Assembly (NCBI GenBank): GCA_031216915.1
Contig: CM062296.1
Coordinates: 452,848,287 to 452,912,286 of the forward strand
Reading direction: 5' to 3'
Origin: Pictodentalium vernedei
Lineage: Eukaryota > Mollusca > Scaphopoda > Dentaliida > Dentaliidae
Length of the DNA stretch: 64,000 nucleotides
In this document: piece after piece, positions 36,740-47,025 of the stretch
Position numbering within the stretch: position 1 is the stretch's first letter
How the letters are laid out: the number at the start of each line of letters is the position of its first letter
Program-made: the position numbers and the translations under genes
The notes under the pieces: model-generated
Database searches by the model: none
Seen by the model: only the letters and a program-made list of their open reading frames with translations
Told to the model about the DNA's origin: nothing

Positions 36740-38308
36740 CTAATGATGGGGCGTCCCGGGTACCGATCCCTTAACTCGCGATTTATGTATTTTCGGTAAG
36801 AGGTAAAGTAGGGGAGTGCGTGGTTGGCTGTTGGTGAGCCCCTCTCTAATTTTCGAGGTGATTTCTCCTTTGTCGAGTAATTTGTTGAGTGTGGTGTTGA
36901 TCAAGTCCATGTGGTGTTGTGTCAGATCAACATCCTTTCTGGTGTAAAACTGGGGGTCATTGAGTTGCCGTTCAGCTTCCTTAATGTAATCGCTTCTGTC
37001 CCAGACTACCACTGCTGACCCTTTGTCCGCTTTTTTGATAATTAGATTCGGATCATGGGCTAGTTGGCGGAGGGCCTGCCTTTCATCTCTGGTTAGATTG
37101 TCTTTACCGCTCCTCATGTTAGGGTTCGTGAGGATTCTATAATTTGTGGTGCGATATAGGGCCTCCACACATGGGTCTTGTCCCAGTTGGGGGCTCCATT
37201 TGCTGCTTTTCCTAAATTTGGCTTCAAGTTGTGCCGTGAGCGGGTGTGGGTGACTGGGCGAGGTGTCGAGATCGTGGAAAAATAATTTAAGTCGGAGTCT
37301 TCTGAAAAACAGCTTTGTGTCATGGGAGAGGCTGCCCCGATCGATGGTTGTGGGGGTTGGACAGAAAGACATACCCTTACTTAGGAGAGACACTTCTGAC
37401 GGTGATAGGGTTCTGTTGGATAAATTGATAACTAATTCAGGATAATGGTTGATCGGTGTATTGTCATTATTATTATTGGTGTTATGTTTTGCACACAATT
37501 TTTGTAATTCTGTGAAAAAATTGTTCATGTTGCCGTTATTGGAATGGCGTTCTCTTTCTGGACGTTGCTGATTTCTGTTTGGTCTGGGTCTTCTTCCATG
37601 TTGCCTAGTTTCATGTGGTCTTTGGCGTGGTCTTCTACTAGGTGTGTAGTCCTTTGGTGATCTTCGGGGGTTGCGTGCCCGAGGTGGTGGCGGTCTTTCT
37701 AGCATATAAAATCTAGAATTGCACTTCTGGTTTTGCAGATAAATGGTGCGTTTATCATACTTCTCTTTAAGTTTGCGTTGGTATTTCGAGTGTAATGCAC
37801 CAATGTTGGATTCAAAGGTTGCAAGCTCGGCTGGGCTAACGGCCTGTCGGCAGGCCTCAGTTTTAGCAGTGAGAATACCTTCAATTCTTTTACCCTCTAG
37901 TTTCGCCTCGTCAAGGGAAATTTGGATTAATTCCCCTGATGCTCGAATCAGGGTATCTTGTACCCTAGATTTCGCTGTCTCTGTGATCGGGCCTCGCGGC
38001 GTATCGACCTTGGCTCTAAGGCCCATTGGTGCCAGATTTTGGCTGAGGCAGTATTCGAGGAACTGACACTGCATTTCTATTTTCAATAGTTTGATGTTGT
38101 AGTTCCGCAGTGTGGTGTATAGAGGTCTGTTAGCGGAAGCAATCTGGTTAGTGCTGTTAGTTTCAGGTGGCGAGTCCGTCCTCGGACGTTTAGAGGGATT
38201 GCTGGTATTATTCGGCTCTGTTTCCGACATGATGACCGTGCTAACAGAGCTGATCGATGATCCCAGGCTAATGTTGCTGCTGGAGCTTTCGGCTATATCT
38301 TTTGACAT
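36740..38308 (-). CDS. Penelope-like N-terminal region and start of RT (frameshifted from the rest)
   Basis: I start this at the Met at 38308 (MSKDIAESS). The frame is open further up to 38449, but that stretch runs across the unit junction and the hammerhead motif, so it is probably not coding. The N-terminal third is polar, then a helical charged region, then an Arg/Pro/Asn-rich stretch (RNPRRSP to RPERERHSNN) that could bind RNA. From about residue 330 the conserved PLE block appears: LVINLSNRTLSPSEVSLLSKG, FFRRLRLKLFF, KADKGSAVVVWDR and LYLLPKIHKS. It ends GSVPGTPHH then stop; dropping one base gives PGRPIISG, which is the expected RT sequence. So this and 35191-36657 are one gene broken by a single-base frameshift, or a programmed shift. 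Confidence 0.88.
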   Translation of the reverse strand: MSKDIAESSSSNISLGSSISSVSTVIMSETEPNNTSNPSKRPRTDSPPETNSTNQIASANRPLYTTLRNYNIKLLKIEMQCQFLEYCLSQNLAPMGLRAKVDTPRGPITETAKSRVQDTLIRASGELIQISLDEAKLEGKRIEGILTAKTEACRQAVSPAELATFESNIGALHSKYQRKLKEKYDKRTIYLQNQKCNSRFYMLERPPPPRARNPRRSPKDYTPSRRPRQRPHETRQHGRRPRPNRNQQRPERERHSNNGNMNNFFTELQKLCAKHNTNNNNDNTPINHYPELVINLSNRTLSPSEVSLLSKGMSFCPTPTTIDRGSLSHDTKLFFRRLRLKLFFHDLDTSPSHPHPLTAQLEAKFRKSSKWSPQLGQDPCVEALYRTTNYRILTNPNMRSGKDNLTRDERQALRQLAHDPNLIIKKADKGSAVVVWDRSDYIKEAERQLNDPQFYTRKDVDLTQHHMDLINTTLNKLLDKGEITSKIREGLTNSQPRTPLLYLLPKIHKSRVKGSVPGTPHH

Positions 38309-38401
38309 AGTTGTGTTGCAGGTCTTGAATGTGGTAAACCAAAAAATATTCTCTACTAAAGAGCAGGAGTGACCTACACAACAACTATACCCTGTTGTTA
38401 A

Positions 38402-38440
38402 GCCTGACCGGTTTCGTTCTAATTTGAACTCATCAGAGGC
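38402..38440 (-). ncRNA. Hammerhead ribozyme motif, upstream copy
   Basis: Identical to the motif at 33798-33836. It lies about 100 nt upstream of the polyprotein Met at 38308, so self-cleavage would set the 5' end of the main transcript just before the coding region. The two motifs together would release a unit of 4604 nt. Confidence 0.85.
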
Positions 38441-38473
38441 GGAGAACAATCTCGTGCCGGCTCCTATATATAC

Positions 38474-38689
38474 CCTTTTGTTTGGCGGTACCGTTTTTCA
38501 TGAATCTCATTGGATGTTTTGTTGGTTTGGCGGTACCGTTTTTCATTGTTGAATCTAAAAATAGTCTGGCGGTACCGTTTTGTTTGTTTGGCGGTACCGT
38601 TTATCATTGTCTAATCTGAAAATAGTGTGGCGGGTACCGATTTGGTGTTTGGCGGTCCCGCTCATGGTAAGTATGGCGGGTACCGGCGT
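38474..38689. repeat. ggcggtaccg repeat cluster, upstream copy
   Basis: Same cluster as 33870-34085 in the repeated unit. On the minus strand it lies 5' of the hammerhead, a plausible promoter region for the element; I see no direct proof of promoter function. Confidence 0.65.
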
Positions 38690-39037
38690 TGACATCCAAA
38701 TCTCTTCCACTTGGTGTGGGGGGGGGGGGCGGAGATGTCCGTCCAAACTGTTGTGTTCATTTATCAGAGTATTGTATTTTAAATGCCAGTATTTTCAGAT
38801 TAGCAATGGGAGCGGCATGTGAGGTGAGAAAAAGAAAAGAAAGAAAGAAGCCCATTCCATCTGTTTTGGGTGAATGGGTTGATGTTTTGGTGACTGGGCG
38901 AAAAGGAGGTATGGATTCATCGTTACCAATGATGCAGGACATACCGGATACTGCTATTAGAGATTATAGGATGAAGTTGTGATTAAAAAACACATACCTT
39001 TAATTGTAGTTGTTTTTTATTTGGCGATGGCTTGCCT

Positions 39038-39715
39038 TTATAGATTTAACCGTGGTCCCATATCCGGCGCTGTGGTCTGTGTTAAATGTTCCAAATTTCG
39101 TGCGGCGTATTGTAATACCAATCCACTCTTATACAGTGAGGCAATGTTGCCATGAGGCGGTGTGTTGCCGGCATGGCTCGCCCGTGGGGGGTCCGGGATT
39201 GAGTCAATGACGGTGTTAATGTGCACGTCCTGGTATTCAGTGTAGTCACTGTATTGACTGGTACTCTCTTCTTGGAGCGGCGTTATAGTAGTACGCGGAC
39301 TTTGTGAACTATCCTGTATTGCTGTGGCAAGCAGGTCCGTGGACCGGCAATTGTCGTTCCTCGTGATGGGCGGATTCTCTGCACTGAGAGGTGTTAAAAG
39401 GGGAACTTGACTCCCCGAAAAATCGTTTAATGCTATGGCTAGCAGGTTATCAGTCATACGTTGGTGTTTTCGTCTGAAGTGTTTCTTTAAGTATTCAGTT
39501 CTTCTAAAAGTAAGTCCGCAAGTGCCGCAAGTGACTCTCCCTGTGTGTAAATGTTCAGTCCTGTAGTGCCTGCGGTAACTGTGTTGACTGGCATATGTTT
39601 TTTTACAGGTGTTGCATTCGCGCGCCATATTGGTAAAGCGTACTGGTATTCTCCTGATTAATACCATTGTGACGTCGCCTGCATTGTGACGTAGCGTCGT
39701 GAGCATTGTCTCCAA
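39038..39715 (-). CDS. Zinc-finger protein, second copy
   Basis: Same 225 residues as 34434-35111, with both C2H2 fingers intact. Here it sits downstream of a truncated endonuclease fragment, so it is the part of the upstream partial copy most likely to remain expressible. Confidence 0.75.
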   Translation of the reverse strand: METMLTTLRHNAGDVTMVLIRRIPVRFTNMARECNTCKKTYASQHSYRRHYRTEHLHTGRVTCGTCGLTFRRTEYLKKHFRRKHQRMTDNLLAIALNDFSGSQVPLLTPLSAENPPITRNDNCRSTDLLATAIQDSSQSPRTTITPLQEESTSQYSDYTEYQDVHINTVIDSIPDPPRASHAGNTPPHGNIASLYKSGLVLQYAARNLEHLTQTTAPDMGPRLNL

Positions 39716-39794
39716 AAAACCTAGGGCCCTTGTCGTGTGGAACAGAAAGTGAATAAATGCATTAATAAAAATAAATAAATAAATTTCTAGAATA

Positions 39795-40588
39795 CTAGAA
39801 ATCCTTTCTGTTCAGTCCGAGTGGTATTAGCGTTCTAAGTGTAAAAATCCACTTAATTTCAGCAGCACGTCTTTTCGTGTGGCTGTGTAGTGCCTCGGGA
39901 TCGGTAGGGAGTACCTGAATAATCCGATATGTAACATCACGGATATTGTGGTCCGGTTGATTGAAGTGGAAAGCCACCGGAGTATCCCTTTTATGTGATA
40001 TATCCGAAAAATGTTCCCTTATTCGGATTTTGAAATGTCTTTTCGTTTCACCCACATATTGTTTGTGGCATGTGGCACACGTAATGAGGTAAACACAATT
40101 CTTGCTAAGGCAGTTGGCTCGGTTCGGCCCTTTATATCTGTTCTTGGTGGTCGAGCCGGTGAACCATCTTTGTGTGGGTAGTGCCATGCAAGTTGTGCAG
40201 TTCTTGTCGTGGCATGGTAGAAAGGGATTAGATATGGTGATTCCACTGATTTGTTTGAGAGGTGGTATTCTGGCTTTAGTAAGTAAATTGAGAAGTGAAG
40301 GATTGCGTCGGCGTGCTAATAAGGGTGGTTCATTGAAAAGCTGTCGGCCCGTGGCGGTGCTTTGGAGGATGGGCCATAGTCTTCTGATGTAACCGTATAT
40401 GTCATTGCTCTCTGGGCTATAGGTTGCCACAAAGGGTACTCGTTTCGGTCCTTCTTTCGGTTTAATTTTGGGTTGGAGTAACTGGGTTCGGTCGGTGCTA
40501 TCTGCTTTTTGCATGGCTTCCTGTAGTATTAGCTCGGGATAGCCCCGTTCCCGAAAATGGTTGAGCATTGATGTGGCTTGTTTCACGA
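39795..40588 (-). pseudogene. 5'-truncated RT/endonuclease fragment of the Penelope-like element
   Basis: The in-element part encodes the last 264 residues or so of the polyprotein (from VKQATSMLNHF through GIY-YIG to the end). The frame runs another 11 codons into flanking host DNA before a Met, which is chance. All RT catalytic motifs are missing. The nuclease motifs (VYLITC, YVGET, EIKWI) are intact. Confidence 0.88.
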
Positions 40589-40601
40589 GGTTTACTTGAC
40601 T
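40586..40601. repeat. Target site duplication, right of the Penelope-like element
   Basis: cgaggtttacttgact, the partner of 33721-33736. Confidence 0.85.
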
Positions 40602-41094
40602 ATTCTGCACTAGATAGTGCATTAACTAAGAAGCGTTTTCTGCACTAGACGTGACAGGACTTCTAGTTTCAACTGTAGGTAATTCATAATTTTAACAAAA
40701 TATCATCGATTACATGTATGTGTGGACAAGCATAAAAGCAACTTTATAAGTAAATGGTCCGGTCTTTAAAATTTGCCACCTATCACAAGAATTCTTTTTG
40801 ATTCTCACAAACTGCTTTAGTGTGAATCAAGATTTCAGTTCATAAATAATTTAGAAATTGAGAGTATAAGTATGGTACTGTTATACCCTTTTGGGTGGAA
40901 ACAGTACATATTTCATAGCAAAAAAAAACAACCTCATATTGACATGTATAATATTTGACATTCAGTTCAACCCTCAGGAACCTAGTTCCAATTTTGGTGA
41001 GTTTCTTGTCTTACATGTACATGTTGCTCACATTCCATGTCACAGAGTTTTGGTAATCTTGCTGACGGAAGTTACAGTACCCGGGCAGTGTTTT

Positions 41095-41397
41095 TTTGTG
41101 AAGTCTTGGCTGCCTTTAACCCTTAAGCCCCCATATAGCCCCAAACCGCCACTTTTATATTGCATTGAAGCAGGTGCTCCCTTGTGTAATCTTTTTTATT
41201 ACTCTTGTGTGTAGACTGAATTTTCCTTGGCAGTGGTTCTACATCACTCTGGCTGCCTGTATAGGCAGCCAGCAGTGATGTAGAACCACTGCCAAGTCAT
41301 CAATAACTATGTAAGCAGAAAAAGGCCATAAATACTTTAAAATTAATCTGAGGACTTAAGGGTTAAAGGCAGCCAAGACTTCATTAGGCACCACTGC
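41095..41397. mobile_element. Foldback MITE
   Basis: The outer ends are gcagtg followed by gaagtcttggctgccttt and aacccttaag, mirrored at 41355-41397. The centre (about 41235-41305) is a second long hairpin with arms cttggcagtggttctacatc. The ORF 40891-41214 runs into it and is chance. Confidence 0.8.
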
Positions 41398-41457
41398 TAA
41401 GTCAAAGTGTTGCCTCATTATGAGAAAGTGAAAAATAGTAGAATTCTCCAGGCCTTT

Positions 41458-41799
41458 ATTATTTATTTATTTATTGGGATTGACAAAACTTTTGATAGCC
41501 TGGCTCACTTCATGTTGGACAGTTTTACGGGTGGAGGAAGTCGAGGTATCCAAAAAGAACTACCAAGCAACTGTCTGACTCCCCAACATACTAACTCCAC
41601 AGCAGGGTTAGCATTGGTCGAAGACGAGTGCACCATTGACTGCAGTATGCCTTAGTACACAGTGCCACCACGCAATCATGTGGGCAATCAGGATTAAGTA
41701 CCTTGCCCAAGGACACAACACATCACCCCTGGCAGGGAACAAACCGTACACCTTTCTGTTTGAAGTTCAATGCCGTAACCACTGAGCCACCACCAACCA
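41458..41799 (-). mobile_element. tRNA-derived SINE, copy 1
   Basis: On the minus strand the head reads ggtggctcagtggttacgg, a pol III A-box-like sequence, then a degenerate B box (acggtttgttccctg). The body contains tgtgtactaaggca and the tail is attt-rich at 41458-41475. An 11-bp target duplication ctccaggc(c)ttt flanks it at 41446-41457 and 41800-41810. The ORF 41407-41655 lies across it and is not a gene. Confidence 0.85.
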
Positions 41800-42097
41800 C
41801 TCCAGGCTTTTAAGTACACTTTCAGGATCTATGACAAGAATCAAATGAACATTTTTCATAAGTTAAAACTTGAGTCGATTCTCATGGTTTCCCAAGTGCG
41901 AATAATTTGCAAGAATAGATTCTCATTTTGCATCAATTGTAAGCCCTGTGGTCAATTATATTGTCCTGTTATCCAATCACAGGCCTGGAAATAGTATTGT
42001 CATATCGTCATTCTACAAGTGGACAGAACATATTGAAGTGATCGGGTCCCCCTTCTACTTTGCTTCAAAGGACTAACAAAATCAATTATCTTCCTAC

Positions 42098-42135
42098 CTT
42101 GGATGATGCCTTGTCTGTTTGCTTCTGTTTCACCA
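42098..42135 (-). CDS. TIGAR: TIGAR-like histidine phosphatase, 38-nt exon with the catalytic motif
   Basis: The minus-strand DNA reads a pyrimidine-rich acceptor (cttttcattacag), a 38-nt exon, then donor gtaggaag. The exon starts with the last base of a split codon, then GETEANRQGIIQ and one G. With CA from the previous exon the first codon becomes His, giving the RHGET motif whose His is phosphorylated during catalysis. The end joins the phase-1 start of exon 13999-14192 to give IIQGQLDTTLSQVG, collinear with TIGAR proteins. The short length means each base counts; splice signals and protein match agree. The upstream exon (start to RH) was not found. SINEs lie on both sides. Confidence 0.75.
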
Positions 42136-42486
42136 CTGTAATGAAAAGGAGATAAAATATTTAAATATTAGTGATACACGAACATTTAGCAGTTTTTGTT
42201 CAAAAGTTGAAATTAGCATCCATGAATACTACAGCCTCCTTTACCAGAAAAAACAACAATATGCACTTATGTAGCACAATGTTGAAAAGACCTCAGAGAG
42301 GTAGCCCTTTCCTTTCTGATAGTGTACAATATCAAACTTGAGGCCAAGACGTATGGGTCCTATCTCTTTCAATCACATAGCACAAGGATATGCTGTATTG
42401 TTCTGAAAGGGTGAGGTGTATCAAACTGGAAATACATTTTTATAGACTAAATTGATTAGAGCGGGTTACACCTTAGGACATGCCAC

Positions 42487-42806
42487 ATAATTTATTTATT
42501 TATTGGGGTTAATGACAATTTTGACAGCCAGGGTCACTTTGTGTCCGACAATTTTATGGGTGGAGAGAACCACTGAGCAACTGTTACATTCTCCAACGTA
42601 CTAATTCTGCACAAGCAGTTTAGCATTAGTTGAAAACAAGTGCACATCAATGTGCAGTACGCCTTAGTACACAGTGTCACCATGTGGACAATCAGGATTA
42701 AGTGCCTTTCCCAAGAACACAATGCAGTTATCCCCTGGTGGGGATCGAACCGTGGACCTTTTGGTTTGAAGTTCAATACCATAGCCACTGATCCACCATG
42801 CACCCA
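42487..42806 (-). mobile_element. tRNA-derived SINE, copy 2
   Basis: Same family as 41458-41799, with better-kept pol III boxes on the minus strand: tggatcagtggctatgg (A box) and ggttcgatcccca (B box). A 9-bp duplication with one mismatch flanks it: acatgccac at 42478-42486 and acataccac at 42807-42815. It lies about 350 bp from the short host exon. Confidence 0.85.
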
Positions 42807-42815
42807 ACATACCAC

Positions 42816-44043
42816 TGTTTGGACTAATATTGTGGCGATCAGGGACGTAGCTAGAGGCCTTTTAATGGGGGGGGGGTTAGACCCTTTGAAATTCTAACTG
42901 GGAATCCTGACACATGAGCACCGTAGGATGGTAGGTGCAAAACTGTGAGAGCCAAAGGCGTGAATCTTGAGCAGGAGGTCTGGGATCCTCCTCCAGAAAA
43001 TTTTGAAAAATTGATGTGCTCAGTTGCGTTTTCATGGGTTCTGGTAATAGTTATAAGGCTAATTTTCAGTTCCAAATTTAGAGATTTTATTGTAGGGAAA
43101 CATTTTTAATTCGAGTTGGATACAAATTTTCAATATCTTGATTTGCCGGAATTGTCCCCAGTGGCTCGTACGCCTCCTGTCTGACGGACAAATTTGAAAC
43201 ATCGCCTTTGGGAAAGTGGGAGTTTTGTGTTTCTAGAGCATTTCACAGGCACTTGACATGACAACAAGTACTTTTTATTAACCCTTCGAACTCGTAAGAC
43301 CGCTTTTCCAGTCCAGGATCATGACACACCATACATCTAAAAAGTAGAATGGCTGCTCAGTGAATTTGTAGGGTAGTCCAATCGATATTTTCAACGTGCA
43401 GCCCAAAGGCTGCACGTTGTCTTGAGAATATAGATTGGTCTACCCTAAATGGTGATTATACACTCTTCTAATTGATGTCATTCAGACGGCAGGCCGCATG
43501 GAGTCGGAATTCTTTGACCCGATTTTCACCCGAAAGACTCGGTAGTCGCAATATTTCCTTATTATGGTCCTCCAGTCAGAAAAATAGGTTTGTTAGTGAA
43601 TTATACCGTATATTCAGTAGTTTTTAAATTTTTAACTGTTGATATTTTTGCCCTTTGAATTTCCAACTATTGAGGTTTTGACAAATATTGGCCCCCCTCC
43701 CCCCCCCCCCCCCCCCCCCCACACACACACACCCTGTCGCGACATCCCTGGTGGCGATTATCATTTTGTCAATTTCCTTATGACACTGTGTAAATGTTTT
43801 AAACCAATGACCATCATCTGACATGTATTGAAACTCGATTTGTAGAACAATAAAACTTGGCCATGAGATCATAGTTCAAAGTGATCAATCACCACACAAG
43901 CCATTTTTTGCACTTTAGATGAGGTTGGAGTCTAGTTCAGCTATTTAAATACCGTGGCTCAAATTCCGTTTATTTAAATAAGTTGAAATATTTCCCATCG
44001 AAATGATTTGCAACTGTCCAAACACAAAATCTGCAATACAAAT
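42816..44043. other. Non-coding stretch with a palindrome and C tracts
   Basis: No supported gene. A hairpin at 43373-43446 has gggtag-ccaatc arms around aacgtgcagccc and gggctgcacgtt-like halves. Poly-C/(CA) at 43690-43733 generates the proline-rich frames on both strands. Confidence 0.5.
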
Positions 44044-44597
44044 TAGAGCTGTGTGTTTTTAAATTTCTTGTTCAGTTTCGGTTTTCGTTTTTCAGGTGGA
44101 GTAAAACCTTGGTTTGGTTCGGTTTTCGGTTTGTTCATGAGGCCAAATAAAATTCAATAAAACTCATTCTTATGTCCAGAGTCATAACTGAATGGCAGTG
44201 AAACTTAGTGAAACTCAATGAATGCCCGAAATAAGCTATAATACATGAAGAATCAGGAAGGCCAATATAATAATTTCCTAAATATACAGAACATTTATTG
44301 TGCTTGGCCATTTTTCGAGGTCTGACACCTACACGCAACTTGTGGAAAGCTTCAAACACAACTAAACTGACGTGTCGGAAATTCACAGAATGTAGCCTTC
44401 CCAGAGTAGTGAGAGTACCCAGACACTGCCTTTTGCAGTGTCTGGGTACTCTCACTAGATGGCTACATTCTGTGAATTTCTGCAGCAAGAGAGTATTTAA
44501 TAAAAAACGAAAAACCTTAGATTACGGGATGTCGATGGTTTCGGTTTTTAAAAAAACCTAAAAACCCCGGTTCGGTTTTGGTTAACCTACAGCTCTA
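44044..44597. mobile_element. hAT-like MITE
   Basis: Ends tagagctgtgtg and acagctcta are inverted. Subterminal cggttttcgg repeats lie inside each end. The centre (about 44365-44482) is a long hairpin with arms ttcacagaatgtagcc and gagtacccagacactgc. The two opposing frames here are hairpin readings. Confidence 0.65.
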
Positions 44598-45324
44598 ATA
44601 CAAATCAACTGTTAGGGCATATTACCGACTGTCACAGATAATATAACTATTTATTTACATCTGAAAATTATATTTTAGTCTGACTCTAGTTTTGTTGCTT
44701 ATAGAGTATTGAACATGGGTGACCCTTTTTCTGACAAGTTTGAAAATGATAAATTTAAAGTAATTTGTATATTTTTTATACTTATCAATGGCCCAGACTT
44801 AGCTGGTGCAAACCCAATATTATCAAGGGCCAAACACATATTTTGAAGCCCCCCCCCCCCCCAATCCCCCAAATTTGCATACAATACTGAAAATTAAAAG
44901 TCCTATCTGGCCCTCCATACTTTCACCATCTGCACATGCACCGTACTTAGGAAGAGGCTGGAATTGGCACCAAAATCATTCTTTGTAGACGAGCCTACTA
45001 AAATTATAAATTTAAAGTAATCTGTATATTTTTATACTTACCACTGGTCCAGACAAGCTGGTGCTTAACTCAAAGTTATTAAGGGCCAAACACAAATTTT
45101 GAACCCCCCAATCCCCAAAATTTGCTTGCAAAACCGAAAATTAAAAGTCCTGCCTGGCCCTCCATACATTTACTCTCCGCGCATGCGCAGACATCAGGAA
45201 GTGACCGGAATTGGCGCCAACATCATTCTTTGTAGAAGAGTGTACTACATAATAATTCAGTGGGGAGGAATGAGTGCCCACTCATGGGAGGGCTATCTCC
45301 TTCTGGTCATTGGTAAGTATAAAG

Positions 45325-45393
45325 TGGTCATGGTTAGTCATTGTGCAGAAGTATGAGACCTTAAACACCAATATATAACAATAAATAAATAGC
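45325..45393 (+). repeat. SINE tail fragment
   Basis: Matches the tail of the 59522-59794 SINE: gtcatggttagtcattgtgc, then tgagaccttaaacacc and an aataaataaat end. The head is missing. It lies inside the terminal block of copy D. Confidence 0.6.
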
Positions 45394-45978
45394 AAGTATA
45401 AAAATATACAAATTACTTTAAATTTATAATACTTTTACTCTGTAAACCAATGGGCCAGACTAGCTGAATCGTAAAAAGGTGGAGGGCCTAGGACTTCAGA
45501 ATAGTAGATCAACATAGTTCCAATCATGTAATCCAAGGTGAAAGGAAATTAAAATTATTAGGAATTACATGCATGTCTCTCTATACAGTTATAGAGAAGA
45601 CATATCATAAAAAGGAGCCCATTTCAAGTAATTCTGTAAACTTAGCATGAAGACTATGCTAATTGGATGTAAAGAGTTCCCAATTTTTATGGCTAGCCCA
45701 GAATAAGCCCCAAAAAGTAGGATGGCATATTTGAGAATGAGAGAATAACCCCCACAAACATACGCCATATACAATAAAACTCCAGCTGTATGCAGGATAT
45801 AATTACAGACAAAACAGCTTCACTCACAGTTACATACTTATCAACCTGGAGGAGAGGTAAAAAAATTCCCCCCCCCCTTTTATTTTGAAGGAATCTTCAA
45901 AAAGAAAGGGGGGAGCGCTCTGGAATCAGTAAAAGCAGTACCAAATAATCAATATATATTTGCCCAACAGGCACCCAG

Positions 45979-46391
45979 TTATTAATTATTATTAATTATT
46001 GGTGCTTAACACCACTTCAGAAGCTCATGCTATCGTGGCGATCCCACTTATTAACAGCGCACGCTTCTAATGTATACCGGTGTCGGAATACGTAGATAAG
46101 TCGAAAACCGGTGATATAACGTGTACAACCATACACTTGTCTAATTGAATCGCAATGGAAAGTATCTGTTAGAGCAAACACGCTTCCAACAGGTGACCCC
46201 GTTCAGATGTACAATTAATTCCAATACCAAAAATCCAATTGAACAGTGCGAATATACGAGAATGTGAAATCTCTTGTGTACCGTCTCTGATAGAAACCTG
46301 GATTTAGAACATGGAACGAGTTATGATTAACAGACTCGGGACCTCTAGCATAGAAGTCCAACAGTCTACCACTGAGCCACCGTGCTCCCAC
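45979..46391 (-). mobile_element. tRNA-like SINE of a second family
   Basis: The minus strand starts gggagcacggtggctcagtg then gtagactgttggacttc and gaggtcccgagtctg, a tRNA-like head with A- and B-box-like sequences. The other end is an att-rich tail at 45979-46001. The body differs from the 41458 family. I could not find a target duplication. Confidence 0.55.
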
Positions 46392-46419
46392 TAAGGAGAC
46401 TTACAACACCAGCCATAGC

Positions 46420-47025
46420 TTATAAGTCTTCATCTCCGTGAAGACTGAGATATCGGTGTAAGTTTCGACATTGAAAGCTCACTAAATGGAGACTTACAAC
46501 TATCGTCGTGAAAGGTAGGGAATGAAGAGCCGCTATTTTAACAGCCCTAAATTCCCAAGAGACAGTAGTCTCAAGAGATAATTATTTCAGTTATGTCAGT
46601 GCATAATTACTGAAAAACATCGCTCATGATTCTAGCTAGGCTACTATGGTGTAAACAATAAGACCCAAGTCTATGACACTTGGGAAAACAAACCGAAAAG
46701 CACTCTTCTTTTAGCAGTTTTATTCCCAAAACACAGCGGTCAGGGCCTAGCTAATATAGCTTAGAAGTCTTCATCTCCTTGAAGACAGATATCTCAGTGT
46801 AACTTGCGACCTTGAAAGCTCACTAAACGGAGACTTACAACCATCATCGCACAAGGTAGGGAATGACGAGCCGCTATTCTAACAGCCATAATTCCCAAAG
46901 AGACAGTAGTCTCAAGGTAGCTATGCAGGTATGAGTCTTCGTCTGCGTGAAGACATATCCATGTGACTCGTGGCCTTTGAAAACTCACTAAATGGAGACT
47001 TACAACACTAGCCGCTAATGTATAA
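46420..47025. repeat. Imperfect tandem repeats in copy D
   Basis: A block starting agtcttcatctccgtgaaga and containing ctcactaaatggagacttac plus gacagtagtctcaag occurs at about 46422-46575, 46764-46915 and (shortened) 46932-47010. Confidence 0.7.

Larger units (their letters stand above)
33737..40588 (-). mobile_element. Penelope-like element with a partial tandem copy
   Basis: Read on the minus strand, a 5' partial copy (40588-38341) is followed by a full unit (38340-33737). The repeat offset is exactly 4604 bp for every shared ORF and motif. The overlap of about 2.25 kb is nearly identical; the one difference I noticed is at 34328 against 38932. This pseudo-LTR organisation, from a truncated copy joined to a full one, is typical of the class. 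The full unit encodes an N-terminal plus RT part (36740-38308), RT plus GIY-YIG nuclease (35191-36657) and a zinc-finger ORF (34434-35111), with a hammerhead motif in each repeat. A 13- to 16-bp target duplication and high repeat identity point to recent insertion, into the TIGAR-like intron in the gene's own orientation. Confidence 0.92.
38341..40588 (-). repeat. Upstream partial copy (pseudo-LTR) of the Penelope-like element
   Basis: Repeats 33737-35984 with an offset of 4604 bp, including the hammerhead, the ggcggtaccg cluster, the zinc-finger ORF and the endonuclease end of the polyprotein. It stops inside the RT frame at 40588, where the target duplication begins. Confidence 0.92.

Noticed and set aside
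38309..38449. Upstream extension of the Penelope-like polyprotein to a Met at 38449
   Set aside because: It crosses the unit junction at 38341 and the hammerhead motif, which are non-coding in the other repeat.
42534..42815. 93-residue minus-strand frame
   Set aside because: Lies in SINE copy 2 and includes its tRNA-like head.
43178..43200. Minus-strand reading CFKFVR(H) as the missing TIGAR-like first exon
   Set aside because: The required donor GT after CA is absent (the DNA reads ca-ga), and the frame continues into unrelated sequence.
46318..46391. A functional tRNA gene on the minus strand
   Set aside because: The B box is degenerate and no cloverleaf closes; it is a SINE head.
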